Shown: piece by piece, positions 19,184-27,869 of the stretch | Position numbering within the stretch: the stretch's first letter is position 1 | Layout: each line of letters starts with the position of its first letter | NCBI GenBank assembly: GCA_012034865.1 | Contig: JAAUOM010000018.1 | Span: forward strand, 1-51,024 | DNA from: Acaryochloris sp. CRU_2_0 | GTDB taxonomy: Bacteria > Cyanobacteriota > Cyanobacteriia > Thermosynechococcales > Thermosynechococcaceae | Direction: 5' to 3' | DNA length: 51,024 nt | Notes under the pieces: generated by a model | Seen by the model: the letters and a program-made list of their open reading frames with translations, nothing else | Databases searched by the model: none | Told to the model about the DNA's origin: nothing | Position numbers and translations under genes: made by a program

Positions 19184-19297
19184 AGGAGCGATGTAGAAGG
19201 GTTGATCTTCAGTTATGTCAAACTAGGTGATAGGGGCGCAGGGGAACAGAGAAGAGTAGGGGAGATGGGGGAGTAATCGTGCCAAACCCTATCCTTT

Positions 19298-20491
19298 TTA
19301 AGGAATATCGACGGAGGGGTCAAAGCTATAGCTACTGAGGATATCCTTGAAGGTGGGCTTGACTTTCTCAAAATCGGAACGCAGAACCAAAATACTGACT
19401 ACAGAGACGGTATTGTTACTTTGCTGGGTGTAGGTAGCTCCTAGTAAACGGTCATTGCTAGTTGAGAATTCCCAACCTAATTCGACAACGCCGTTGTCTA
19501 AGGTTTTGGGTTCACCTACCTGAAAATCAGGCTGTTCACTAAAGGCATTGGTGACAAAGCGGCGGGCTAAATCTCCTAATTCTTCCTGACCTAATTGTTG
19601 TTGGGATTTAAACAAATCCACGACGATACTACTTTCAGTCTTTTGGTCGGTCCAACGGATAATAACTTCCCCAGCTTTACTGGTATCTTTGCGCTCCCAA
19701 GTTCGGGGGATTTCAATTTTGAACAACCCTGATGGATGGGTATAAGCAGCAAGATCGGCCATTTTATCTTCGAAGGAGTCCCGGCGCGGCTTTGAGGATG
19801 AATCCCCGTCAGTGTCCGATTGATCCCTATCCTCTTGATTGGAATCAGATTTTGAATCGGGCTTGGAATCAGGTTTGGAATCAGCCTGAGAAACGGTGGG
19901 TTCTTTGCTCAAACCCAAAAAATCACTCACATAAGGCCATGCCAGTGCGCCACCCCCAATGACTAGAACCCCAGCAATGATCCACACCCAAATTTTGGGA
20001 CCTTGTGGCTCAGAGGGCAAGGAAGACTGATAGTAGGGAGTCGGATTAGGAGAAGGATAGGATGGCAGTGGCGGTGCAGAAGCACTACCTGCATAGGGAG
20101 GGTTGACCGCTGTGGGAGGAAGTCCCCCTAAAGGGCTGATTTCGGTAGGGGGTAGACCGCCGGAGGTACTGACTCTAGCATTGAGGACGATGCGACCCAG
20201 GGTAATCGTATTGCCACTACTTAAAGGAACCTCACCCGTAGTGATCGGTTGACCGTTGACAATGGGAGGATTGGTGTCGCGGAGGGATCGCAAATAAAAG
20301 GCTTGGTAACCGGCATGATAAAAAATTTCAGCCTGGATTCCTGAGACACTATTATCCGTGAAGACAATGTCGCAGCGTTGGGGGTCTCGACCCAGCCTGG
20401 TTGTACCTGAATTTTTACTGGGTTGATTGGGCTGAATACGCTCAGAACGAGATCGGCCCTCTTCGACCCATTCCAAAATTAGCTCAGTCAC
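19298..20491 (-). CDS. FHA-domain protein with a membrane anchor and C-terminal extracytoplasmic domain
   Basis: A 397-residue protein. Residues ~20-105 form a forkhead-associated domain (LGRDPQRCDIVFTDNSVSGIQAEIF, then NGQPITTGEVPLSSGNTITLG) that would bind phosphothreonine in the cytoplasm. A Pro-rich linker leads to one membrane helix (VWIIAGVLVIGGGALAWPYV). After it comes a charged low-complexity spacer with PDSKPDSKSDSN repeats, then a domain containing YTHPSGLFKIEIPRTWER, which looks like the PsbP/DcrB-like fold of envelope proteins. This suggests signalling across the membrane, perhaps with a Ser/Thr kinase encoded elsewhere. The start ATG lies at 20491. Confidence 0.75.
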   Translation of the reverse strand: MTELILEWVEEGRSRSERIQPNQPSKNSGTTRLGRDPQRCDIVFTDNSVSGIQAEIFYHAGYQAFYLRSLRDTNPPIVNGQPITTGEVPLSSGNTITLGRIVLNARVSTSGGLPPTEISPLGGLPPTAVNPPYAGSASAPPLPSYPSPNPTPYYQSSLPSEPQGPKIWVWIIAGVLVIGGGALAWPYVSDFLGLSKEPTVSQADSKPDSKPDSKSDSNQEDRDQSDTDGDSSSKPRRDSFEDKMADLAAYTHPSGLFKIEIPRTWERKDTSKAGEVIIRWTDQKTESSIVVDLFKSQQQLGQEELGDLARRFVTNAFSEQPDFQVGEPKTLDNGVVELGWEFSTSNDRLLGATYTQQSNNTVSVVSILVLRSDFEKVKPTFKDILSSYSFDPSVDIP

Positions 20492-20742
20492 TTTAGGTTC
20501 CTTTGAACATCAATAGCAACAAGGTCTTTCTAGCTGATCATGCCATGAGGGGTCACCTTTGATCGCTCAATCTCCACTGAGTGGTGCAGACAGCCTCTCT
20601 ACACGGTATGAAGGGGAATTGATCGGTTAGCCTACCCCATGAGTTTCTTAAAAGAATCTCGATCTTTTTTGACCTTGATAGCCCTTTTGCTATTGTGCAG
20701 AAGATTCCCTCAAAAGCATTGTCTATTACGCATTCATCCTTT

Positions 20743-21624
20743 ATGAAATCCTACAACTTTAATCACAATTCTCTCTGGTTAGCCTGCAAAGGTGTATTGC
20801 TAACAGGGCTATTAGGGCTATTGACTGCTTGCACACCTACGCTGAATTCCGAAAAGTTAGAGGCCGAAATTCAGAAAGGGATTAAAGAGCAAACGAAAAC
20901 GGAGGTTAAATCTGTCTCTTGTCCCAAACAAATTAAAGTTGATAAGGGAAAAAAGTTTGAATGCACCGCTGAAGCAGAAGACGGAACAAAAGCAACTGTG
21001 ACAGTGACGCAGGAAGATGATAAAGGCAATGTCAAATGGAATCTAGAGCCAACCACCGCTGCGACCAAGAGCGATACAGATTCTTCGGATTCACAGGACA
21101 CCGCTCCTGAGGATTCACAAGATTCATCCGATGCGCCGCCAAGTCCCAGTTCACAACCCGCTGATATCGATCCCAATGCACCGTTACTAGATATTGATGT
21201 GGTTGAAAGTACCGTCAAGGAACAATTCACGAATCAAGCTGGCATTCCGGTGCGCGCTGTGGATTGTCCTGATAAAGTAGCCATCGAAGCCAATGGCAAG
21301 TTTGACTGCACCGTGACCGCCACCGATGGCAAAACCATCACCGCCATGGTCACGCAAACAGATGACAAAGGAGCGTTTTCTTGGAATGCTACGAAGGGCT
21401 TAATTTCCTATGATAAAGTCGAGAATTTGATTAAGAATGGCATTCAAGACCAAGAGAAGTTAGCCGTCACCCCCAAATGCGGAGATGGCACCGTTCGCTT
21501 TACCATTGCCTATAAAGGTGATACGTTTAGCTGCACCGCTGAAGATCCCAATGGCAAGACTATTCCCGTTAATGTCAGTGTCCAAAGTGATGAAGGTCAA
21601 GTTCAAGTCAACTGGAATCTCTAA
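20743..21624 (+). CDS. Lipoprotein with repeated DUF4333-like domains
   Basis: A 293-residue predicted lipoprotein. The ATG at 20743 gives a signal peptide with lipobox LTAC at the end of LLTGLLGLLTAC; an earlier GTG at 20695 would give too long a leader. Three related domains of ~75 residues follow, each with a paired-Cys pattern (SCPKQIKVDKGKKFECTAE; DCPDKVAIEANGKFDCTVT; and KCGDGTVRFTIAYKGDTFSC) and a closing W-N segment. This matches DUF4333, whose function is unknown. A Ser/Asp/Pro-rich linker separates the first two. The third copy is more diverged. The Cys pairs probably form disulphides in the periplasm. Confidence 0.75.
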   Translation: MKSYNFNHNSLWLACKGVLLTGLLGLLTACTPTLNSEKLEAEIQKGIKEQTKTEVKSVSCPKQIKVDKGKKFECTAEAEDGTKATVTVTQEDDKGNVKWNLEPTTAATKSDTDSSDSQDTAPEDSQDSSDAPPSPSSQPADIDPNAPLLDIDVVESTVKEQFTNQAGIPVRAVDCPDKVAIEANGKFDCTVTATDGKTITAMVTQTDDKGAFSWNATKGLISYDKVENLIKNGIQDQEKLAVTPKCGDGTVRFTIAYKGDTFSCTAEDPNGKTIPVNVSVQSDEGQVQVNWNL

Positions 21625-21639
21625 AACGAGTTGGTTCTC

Positions 21640-21663
21640 AAGGAAGAGATCCCGTTCTTCCTT
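21640..21663 (+). terminator. Hairpin after the DUF4333 lipoprotein gene
   Basis: An 8-bp inverted repeat AAGGAAGA / TCTTCCTT with an 8-nt loop, 16 bp after the stop codon. There is no T-run after it, so it may stabilise the transcript end instead of ending transcription. The rest of the gap to 21913 holds nothing I recognise. Confidence 0.35.
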
Positions 21664-21913
21664 GAAGAACTCAGGCTTGGGTTGAGGAAACTGGCAACGG
21701 ATGGACTGGGGCTACTCCAAAAGTTCTCGCTCTAAAAACGGATGTAACGGATGGTTGATGGGTGGGTGCAATGATATTTTGTAGAGGAGGCGGATTCGTC
21801 AACCCTCACCCTTGGCTCTTTGCCTAGGTTGGATGCTGGGATGATGTGCATGGACTATTTTCTATCGCCTGCTTAGGGTTGACTCTCTCTACTAAGTCAT
21901 GAAGGAGCCTATC

Positions 21914-22246
21914 ATGTCGGATTTTCAGGATTGTTTAAAGCGACGATTTGCATCAGTTGCGATTGGTGAGTTTAAACCGGGCAAGTTTGCAGAGGTTCAA
22001 CATCTCTATGAGCAAGCGATCGCAACCTATACCGATGGCTTTGAAGGGGCATATCTTTTTCAAGAACCGGGTACAGATAGAGGCGTTTCCGTGATCCTCT
22101 GGGACAATCTCGAAGACATGGAAGCCCATGAAGGCGAAGAACAAGAAGCAATCCTCAAGAAAATGGCTCCTTTTTTCTCACAGCCCCCTAAAGTCTCTGT
22201 TTATGAACTCGTATGCAAGATCGACCCTAGGAAGGCCCAAAAATAG
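21914..22246 (+). CDS. Small ABM/Dabb-fold-like protein of unknown function
   Basis: A 110-residue soluble protein. An AAGGAG site at 21902-21907 sits 6 bp before the ATG at 21914 (MSDFQDCLKRRF), so this is preferred over the ATG at 21899 that overlaps the site. Features such as KPGKFAEVQHLYEQAIATY, GFEGAYLFQEPGTDRGVSVILWDN and a short HEGEEQEAILKKM helix resemble the dimeric alpha/beta-barrel (antibiotic biosynthesis monooxygenase-like) fold. Such proteins range from monooxygenases to stress proteins, so no activity is claimed. Confidence 0.6.
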   Translation: MSDFQDCLKRRFASVAIGEFKPGKFAEVQHLYEQAIATYTDGFEGAYLFQEPGTDRGVSVILWDNLEDMEAHEGEEQEAILKKMAPFFSQPPKVSVYELVCKIDPRKAQK

Positions 22247-22340
22247 GTCGCCAAGGCCAAGAGATAGTCCGGCATAGCTTGCTGAGTCTTTATCTCATAG
22301 CCCTTGTCGACAGTATTTGTCAATTTGCAGTTGAGTGTTT

Positions 22341-23333
22341 ATGGCTGAACCAACCTGGAAGCGCCATCATGTCTTGGCTTTGGCAGACTTTAGCGTTGAT
22401 GAGCTGAACATTGTTTTGCAAACGGCCAATAGCTTTAAGGATGTTTTGTCTCGCCAGACCAAAAAAGTCCCCACCCTCCAGGCTCGGTTAGTGACCAACC
22501 TCTTTTTTGAGCCGTCTACTCGCACCCGCAGTAGTTTTGAGCTGGCGGCTAAACGACTTTCTGCCGATGTTCTCAATTTTTCCCCTGGCACCTCCTCTCT
22601 CAGTAAAGGTGAAACCATCTTAGATACCGCTAAAACGTTTCTGGCAATGGGAGCGGACATCATGGTGATTCGCCATCAACAGTCCGGTGTGCCGCAGATG
22701 ATTGCCCAGGCTATGGATGATCTCGGTGAACGTGTTGGGGTTCTCAATGCCGGGGATGGCTTTCATGAACACCCGTCTCAGGGGCTACTGGATTTATTTA
22801 CTCTCTGTACCACCCTGAAACCCGATCAGCCGACTACTCACCTGCTCACGGGTAAAAAGATTGCCATTGTGGGTGATATTTTGCACTCGCGTGTGGCTCG
22901 TTCCAATTTGGCGAGCTTGGTAACCTGTGGTGCCCAGGTGCATTTGGCGGGTCCGCCAACGCTACTACCCAAGAAATTTAAAGATTATGGGGCTCAGGTG
23001 CATTGGTCTTTAGAACCTGCTTTAGAAGCCGCTGATTTTGTGATGGCGCTGCGGTTACAGCATGAGCGGATGAGCCAGCATTTGATTCCCAGTATTCGAG
23101 AGTATCATCAACGCTTTGGGATTACCCGCGATCGCCTCCAACATTGCCAACCCCAGGTCAAAGTCCTCCATCCCGGCCCCGTCAATCGCGGCGTCGAAAT
23201 TAGTTCGGATCTCATGGATGATCAGAGCCTAAGTTTGATTCCGCACCAAGTCACCAGTGGTATTGCCGTGCGCATGGCCTTGCTCTATTTGATCAGCAAT
23301 CGCAGACCCTCAGAGACCAAATTGGCAAAGTGA
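22341..23333 (+). CDS. pyrB: Aspartate carbamoyltransferase catalytic subunit
   Basis: A 330-residue enzyme making N-carbamoyl-L-aspartate in pyrimidine synthesis. The carbamoyl-phosphate loop [18 protein letters not shown], the [11 protein letters not shown] segment, the [14 protein letters not shown] hinge and the aspartate-binding [11 protein letters not shown] are all present. The family usually starts in this region with a Trp-containing segment, and ATG 22341 gives [12 protein letters not shown]; the GTG at 22335 would add two residues. No pyrI regulatory gene is adjacent, as expected for cyanobacteria. Confidence 0.97.
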   Translation: MAEPTWKRHHVLALADFSVDELNIVLQTANSFKDVLSRQTKKVPTLQARLVTNLFFEPSTRTRSSFELAAKRLSADVLNFSPGTSSLSKGETILDTAKTFLAMGADIMVIRHQQSGVPQMIAQAMDDLGERVGVLNAGDGFHEHPSQGLLDLFTLCTTLKPDQPTTHLLTGKKIAIVGDILHSRVARSNLASLVTCGAQVHLAGPPTLLPKKFKDYGAQVHWSLEPALEAADFVMALRLQHERMSQHLIPSIREYHQRFGITRDRLQHCQPQVKVLHPGPVNRGVEISSDLMDDQSLSLIPHQVTSGIAVRMALLYLISNRRPSETKLAK

Positions 23334-23461
23334 CCTGCCCAGTCCGCGCAAGAATTTGCAATACTGGAACAGAACAACTCCAGGTTCTAGAGTCGATACT
23401 CTGGACTGGCGATTTGTTTGCTATTAAATGCACCTAGATAGGGCACGTTTGATCTGAAGAT

Positions 23462-23728
23462 ATGTACACCATTGAAATTTCCCTGCGCGGCACTCCTATG
23501 GGTTTAGCTGTTCAACGCAAAGAATCCACTGACGCTGAAGCCCTTTACCAAGAAGTCTTGCAAGCAATACAGTCTGGCAAGCCTACGGTTTTGGAAATGA
23601 CTTGCGATCGCGAACCCGACAAAAAAGCAGCCGTCCTCGTTAACGAAATCACCGCCGTTCAACTTTCAGATAAATCTGGCAACACTGGCGCAGGTCGAGC
23701 CACTGGCTTCTTTGAACTGGGATCATGA
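23462..23728 (+). CDS. UPF0367 family protein
   Basis: An 88-residue protein of the cyanobacterial UPF0367 family. It starts MYTIEISLRGTPMGLAVQRKES and includes the central helix ALYQEVLQAIQSGKPTVLEMTC and the AAVLVNEITAVQLSDKS strand, ending GFFELGS. The family is widespread in cyanobacteria with no known role. Its stop codon overlaps the ATG of the ABC ATPase gene by 4 bp (ATGA), so the two are probably translationally coupled. Confidence 0.8.
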   Translation: MYTIEISLRGTPMGLAVQRKESTDAEALYQEVLQAIQSGKPTVLEMTCDREPDKKAAVLVNEITAVQLSDKSGNTGAGRATGFFELGS

Positions 23729-24405
23729 CCCCCCCTGCCATCCAAATCCAAAATGTCTCTTTTAGATGGTCCAACGATCTGCCCGTCCTCAAAAACTGCT
23801 CCCTCCAGGTTCCCAAAGGTGAGTTCTGGATGCTTTTGGGAACCAACGGCAGTGGTAAATCCACTCTATTGCGCCTGCTCGTGGGTCTCCTGCAAGCCCA
23901 ATCTGGTCAGATTGAGGTGGCTCAACCCATGGGGTTTGTCTTTCAAAATCCAGACCATCAGTTAGTGATGCCCACCGTCGGCGCAGATGTAGCCTTTGGT
24001 CTCGTCGCCGAAAACTTGCCCTTGGTTGAAGTCCATCAACGGGTGAATGAAGCCTTAGCCGCAGTTAACTTGATCGATTTTAAGCGCCGACCTATCTATG
24101 CCCTCAGTGGTGGCCAAAAGCAGCGCATTGCGATCGCAGGTGCAATTTCCCGCCATTGCAACGTGTTACTTCTCGATGAACCGACCGCTTTGTTAGATCC
24201 TGAGAGCCAAGGAGACTTGGTGGCTCAAGTCCAGCGGCTAGTCAAAGAACGAGACCTCACCGCCCTCTGGGTCACCCATCGCTTAGAAGAACTAGACTAC
24301 TGTGATGGTGCCTTCCTTTTGGAGAACGGTCAAATTATCGATCAAGGCCATCCCCAATCCATGCGAGAAAAACTGATCCAAAGGTGGCAAGCCACAGCCA
24401 ACTAG
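23725..24405 (+). CDS. ABC transporter ATP-binding protein, CbiO/ECF type
   Basis: A 226-residue ATPase. Walker A is GTNGSGKST, the Q-loop is FVFQNPDHQLVMPTV, the signature is LSGGQKQRIAIAGA, Walker B is VLLLDEPTALLDP, and the switch His is in WVTHRLEEL. The QNPDHQ form of the Q-loop and the overall length are typical of EcfA/CbiO-type ATPases that power cobalt, nickel or vitamin uptake. Membrane partners are not adjacent. It overlaps the UPF0367 gene by 4 bp. Confidence 0.9.
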   Translation: MTPPAIQIQNVSFRWSNDLPVLKNCSLQVPKGEFWMLLGTNGSGKSTLLRLLVGLLQAQSGQIEVAQPMGFVFQNPDHQLVMPTVGADVAFGLVAENLPLVEVHQRVNEALAAVNLIDFKRRPIYALSGGQKQRIAIAGAISRHCNVLLLDEPTALLDPESQGDLVAQVQRLVKERDLTALWVTHRLEELDYCDGAFLLENGQIIDQGHPQSMREKLIQRWQATAN

Positions 24406-24548
24406 CTCAGAATCTACATTCACCATCAGCTTCTATTTCATATCACGTTCTTGGTCAGCGGCGGTAGATAACTTTCGCTGTTTAATAGATAACGCTTACT
24501 CCGTTCCGATTCAGCGATTTGTTTATGCAATTGATCGAGATACTAATA

Positions 24549-25202
24549 TTACAGGCTACAAACGTGACGGAGCTTATCTCGAAAATAGCAAAAGCTTTGA
24601 GATGAATTTTTATCCACATTCATATGAGGAGAAATTGCATGTGCCCAATTTGCCTTTTCCTTGCCAATTTGTCCAACGACCTTAGATAATTTCACACTAC
24701 CACCGACAACTATCGCATCAGCCAACTTCTCCCAAGTACCACAAATACTATCATTTTCGTATGAATTAAGAATTGCAGATTTTGCACTTGGATAAGCTTT
24801 TTTCACCGCTTCTAAATCGCCTAAGTACCAGGCTTCTCCCTCTTCAATTGCAATATAAAAATATGTCTCTGGTTTTGGATTGCATTTATCTAAACAATCA
24901 AGTAAGTCTTTACGAAAAGCACTCAGACATCGATCATCAAGATCACAAACAACAATTAGGATAGCGGGATAGTTCAGGATTCCAGTAAATGTTTTACCAT
25001 ATCCTTGAATCAGGCGCGGTAGTTGATCAAGTAGAACTCGCTTTTTAGGATCAGATTTGGCTTTAAGATCTCTTGGGATACGCCCTGCTCCTTTATAGGA
25101 ATAAATTTTAAAGGTGTGCTGTTTAGTATCAATGATTTTAGGAACAAGAATTTCAAGAGCTATCTTGCCAGAAATATCTTCGATAAGGATTTCAAAGTGC
25201 AT
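24549..25202 (-). CDS. DUF4276-family (TOPRIM-like) protein, partner of the AAA ATPase
   Basis: A 217-residue protein starting at ATG 25202 (MHFEILIEDISGKIALEIL), 4 bp after the stop of the AAA ATPase gene and behind an AGGTGAG site. It fits DUF4276: an N-terminal Glu in the first strand (IEDISG), AILIVVCDLDDRCLSAF (the D-x-D/acidic strand), and FYIAIEEGEAWYLGDLEAVKKAYP, where the family has E-x-E-A-W. The acidic set resembles TOPRIM-type nucleases and is not proof of activity. Coupled ATPase-TOPRIM pairs include several phage-defence systems (OLD, Gabija, PARIS), so a defensive role is a reasonable guess. Confidence 0.7.
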   Translation of the reverse strand: MHFEILIEDISGKIALEILVPKIIDTKQHTFKIYSYKGAGRIPRDLKAKSDPKKRVLLDQLPRLIQGYGKTFTGILNYPAILIVVCDLDDRCLSAFRKDLLDCLDKCNPKPETYFYIAIEEGEAWYLGDLEAVKKAYPSAKSAILNSYENDSICGTWEKLADAIVVGGSVKLSKVVGQIGKEKANWAHAISPHMNVDKNSSQSFCYFRDKLRHVCSL

Positions 25203-25206
25203 GTAC

Positions 25207-26496
25207 TCACCTGTTATCCAAATAATCACTGTACCAAAGCCCACCAAGAGGTAAACCTTCATCAACAAGGTCTACAATTAGACGGTCTTCACTAGCACGT
25301 CTAATTTGAGAGAACCCATCCACGCCTTTCTCTAAAACCCAGACTTCTTTAGGCGAAAGAGCATCGACAAAATAAGGTTGATGCGTTGTAATGAAGACCT
25401 GAGAACCCCCTTTGCGACCTGTTGCATGTTCACGGAACTCCTGCGCCAGGGTTTCTAGAAGCTTATGATAGAGACCATTTTCTGGCTCTTCAATGCATAG
25501 AAAAGGTGGTGGCGATGGATCTTCTAGTAAAAGTAGATAAGCGAAAACTTTTAGTGTTCCATCTGACATTTGCTGAGCATAAAATGGATCTGTGAAGCCT
25601 TTATCATTGAAACGGAGTAGAAGCCTTCCATCTGGACTCCTTTCAGTACTAATTTGGTTTATACCTGGAATTTTCCTGGAAATTCTCTCTAAAATTGACT
25701 GAAACCTTTTAGGATGTTCTCTCTCCATGAATTGGACTACATTTCCAAGATTATCCCCATGAATATTTAGGTGTTTCTGTGGGCCAGCAAGAGGTAAACT
25801 TCTCGCCGCATCTGGTGTAAAATAGCTAAGGTACCAGCCTTCAATAAATCTGCGAAATGCTGAAATTCTAGGATGTTGTTTTAACGATCCCAAAGTTGCA
25901 ATTCCAAGTCTTCGCTTATCGTCAAGTTCGACCACCTCAGTTTCTTTGCTTTCTGCTTCTGCCTCACCAGTTTTAATTTTTTCTATTAATTTGAATAAAT
26001 CAAATTCTTTGTCTTCCTCAACTTTTTTACCTTCCTCCTCTCCTTTCCAAGCTATACCTCTGCCTTCATTAAGCATTAAGAATGAAAAAGGCCATCCTTT
26101 ATCTTGTCCTCTTCTCCGTTGTCTAAGCCTCTCCTTTGTTACATATGGTCTTTCTGATGAATCCAGATCAATGGACAACTCATAAGTAATGGGTCGAGCA
26201 TTACCATCCTCTTTGTAATAGATCTCAAATTCGATACCATTCTTTTGCCCTTGCGAACGGATTCTCTCGAAGCCGCCGCGACCACGAGAGTCACAGGCTT
26301 CTTCCACTCCTCCTTTTAAACAATCTGCGAGAAAACCAAAAGCATCAAAAATTGTACTTTTACCTACCCCATTCTTACCAATAACAGCAGTCATTGGCAT
26401 TAATGGTTTGCTATCTCGCGTATTCCAAAGCTTGCCCAAGGTGATATCGCGAAGAACCCTGTAATTTTTTATCCTAAAGCCTTCTATTTTGGACAC
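25207..26496 (-). CDS. AAA-family (AAA_21/OLD-like, SMC-related) ATPase
   Basis: A 429-residue ATPase. Walker A is IGKNGVGKST near residue 40, the Walker B/signature region is QQMSDGTLKVFAYLLLLE then FLCIEEPENGLY, and a switch His is in ITTHQPYFVDAL. The long insert with acidic runs (EEGKKVEEDKEFDLF and EAEAESKETEVVE) lies between the nucleotide-binding halves. This is the SMC-like ATPase type found with RecF, OLD and defence nucleases. It overlaps no other gene and is followed 4 bp later by the DUF4276 gene, so both form one operon. Both genes lie in what looks like an inserted block next to an SDR gene and gene debris. Confidence 0.85.
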   Translation of the reverse strand: MSKIEGFRIKNYRVLRDITLGKLWNTRDSKPLMPMTAVIGKNGVGKSTIFDAFGFLADCLKGGVEEACDSRGRGGFERIRSQGQKNGIEFEIYYKEDGNARPITYELSIDLDSSERPYVTKERLRQRRRGQDKGWPFSFLMLNEGRGIAWKGEEEGKKVEEDKEFDLFKLIEKIKTGEAEAESKETEVVELDDKRRLGIATLGSLKQHPRISAFRRFIEGWYLSYFTPDAARSLPLAGPQKHLNIHGDNLGNVVQFMEREHPKRFQSILERISRKIPGINQISTERSPDGRLLLRFNDKGFTDPFYAQQMSDGTLKVFAYLLLLEDPSPPPFLCIEEPENGLYHKLLETLAQEFREHATGRKGGSQVFITTHQPYFVDALSPKEVWVLEKGVDGFSQIRRASEDRLIVDLVDEGLPLGGLWYSDYLDNR

Positions 26497-26691
26497 CTAA
26501 GCACCTGTGACTAATAAAGATCTCAATTTTATCAACTGCTATAGGAATCTATCCGTGTTTCTCCTTTAAAACCAAGACGATGGGGTTAAACTGCATAACG
26601 ACCCCGTTCACTGGCCGCTAGCAATTTTTCGGATTCACCGACCCACTTGATACAGTCGGTGTGCAACGGGATTGTTAGAATTTTTTGCTGA

Positions 26692-27444
26692 CTACGTGAG
26701 GTTTAATCCTCCGTCTGAAATGATAATCTCTCCCGTAAGATAGTGGCTTGAAATAAGCATAAAAGCTATCTGTGCTATCTCATCCGGTTGCGCTCCTCGC
26801 CCCATCGGAGATTGTTCTTCCCAGAGCTTTCGTGCTGCTGTCCAATCTTTACTCATCGGAGTATCAACCAAACCTGGCGCGATCGCATTCACACGAATTT
26901 GCGGGGCTAGACTCAGGGCAAGCAGCTTTGTCATGTGATTTAGAGCAGCTTTAGTCACAGAGTATGGGATTGAAGCTCCTTTTGGGCGAATACCTGCATG
27001 GGAGCTAATATTTAGAATACAACTGGGACACTCACTCCTTGATGACTGGCGTAGCGCAACCTCAGCCTCTGCAATAAGTATCCAAGGCGCAATAACATTT
27101 ACCTCATACAAACTCCGCCAGATTTCTGGTGAGGCATCCTTGAGAGATGGATGTGGAATCGTCGCAGTAATCCCTGCATTATTGACCAATACATCTAAAC
27201 GTCCATGACGCGACAATACCTTGGAAATCAAATGACAAGACTGGCTTGGGTTAGACAAATCAGCCTGAAAATAGGATGAACCAGGATAGGCCTCTGCTAA
27301 TGACTGCCCAACTGCAACTGAAGACTTGGAATGAAAAGCAATCGTAAATCCATCTTTAGCAAGTCGCTTTGCGATCGCCATCCCGATACCAGATGTCGAA
27401 CCAGTCACAAGCGCAACTCTCTTTCCATCTCTATCTTCAGTCAC
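26692..27444 (-). CDS. Short-chain dehydrogenase/reductase (SDR), FabG-like
   Basis: A 250-residue Rossmann-fold oxidoreductase. The cofactor motif is TGSTSGIG (the T-G-x3-G-x-G form), NNAG follows at the end of strand 4, the catalytic triad is in NISSHAG and YSVTKAALN (Ser, Tyr-x3-Lys), and APGLVDTPM precedes the C-terminal YLTGEIIISDGG. The absence of an Arg in the cofactor loop leaves NADH/NADPH preference uncertain. The substrate is unknown. The flanking 195 bp on one side and the gene fragment at 27515 on the other suggest this gene is part of a transferred or rearranged block. Confidence 0.85.
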   Translation of the reverse strand: MTEDRDGKRVALVTGSTSGIGMAIAKRLAKDGFTIAFHSKSSVAVGQSLAEAYPGSSYFQADLSNPSQSCHLISKVLSRHGRLDVLVNNAGITATIPHPSLKDASPEIWRSLYEVNVIAPWILIAEAEVALRQSSRSECPSCILNISSHAGIRPKGASIPYSVTKAALNHMTKLLALSLAPQIRVNAIAPGLVDTPMSKDWTAARKLWEEQSPMGRGAQPDEIAQIAFMLISSHYLTGEIIISDGGLNLT

Positions 27445-27514
27445 AGACTTATGCTTCGGATTTTCCTTAAGTTTAACTCTGCTTAATAAGCATTACTCTC
27501 TTCCCACCAAAAGA

Positions 27515-27715
27515 TTATGGAACAAGTGAAAAGATGTAATTGAGTGTTTTGTGCCCTTGTTCTGCCGATAGAAACTGGTGCGAGTCGAGAAACTGATTGA
27601 GTTGTTGTTTAATCTGCTCCAGGGTTGTCCCCACTGGCAGATGATGCAGCAATCGTAAGCGCATAGAAGAGCTAGGTGAACCACGGTCTAACAATCCACT
27701 TTCACACCGACCGTA
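27515..27715 (-). pseudogene. Unidentified C-terminal gene fragment, 66 codons
   Basis: On the minus strand an open frame runs from just after a stop codon to TAA at 27515-27517. It encodes YGRCESGLLDRGSPSSSMRL, then a helical stretch with LPVGTTLEQIKQQLNQFLD and a final NYIFSLVP. The helix-rich, charged composition reads as real protein, and there is no good start codon near its beginning (the only in-frame ATG gives 49 residues). I do not recognise the family. It may be a remnant of a gene disrupted when the island containing the SDR and ileS2 arrived. Confidence 0.4.
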
Positions 27716-27869
27716 TTAAGTTAATGATTGATCGCAAAAGTCTTGGCGGCAGGTGATTGGGAGCGTTAGCTTTCAGTGGTCATGGATATAAGAACTAAAA
27801 ACCGACACAAGGTGACTATCGATAAATGGAATCTCATGCCAGTATAGTGATATCAATCGAATACTTTCC

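Noticed and set aside
24406..24683. Plus-strand frame without start codon after the ABC ATPase gene (for example CLIDNAYSVPIQRFVYAIDR)
   Set aside because: It has no start codon, begins inside the ABC gene in another frame and ends antisense to the genuine C-terminus of the DUF4276 gene. Likely chance.
26497..26691. Possible promoter or small RNA between the SDR and AAA genes
   Set aside because: No clear promoter pair, hairpin with a T-run, or conserved fold could be seen.
27813..27848. Promoter for the T-box leader (TATAGT at 27843-27848)
   Set aside because: The -10-like hexamer is plausible, but no acceptable -35 hexamer lies at 16-18 bp upstream, so it was not listed as a feature.
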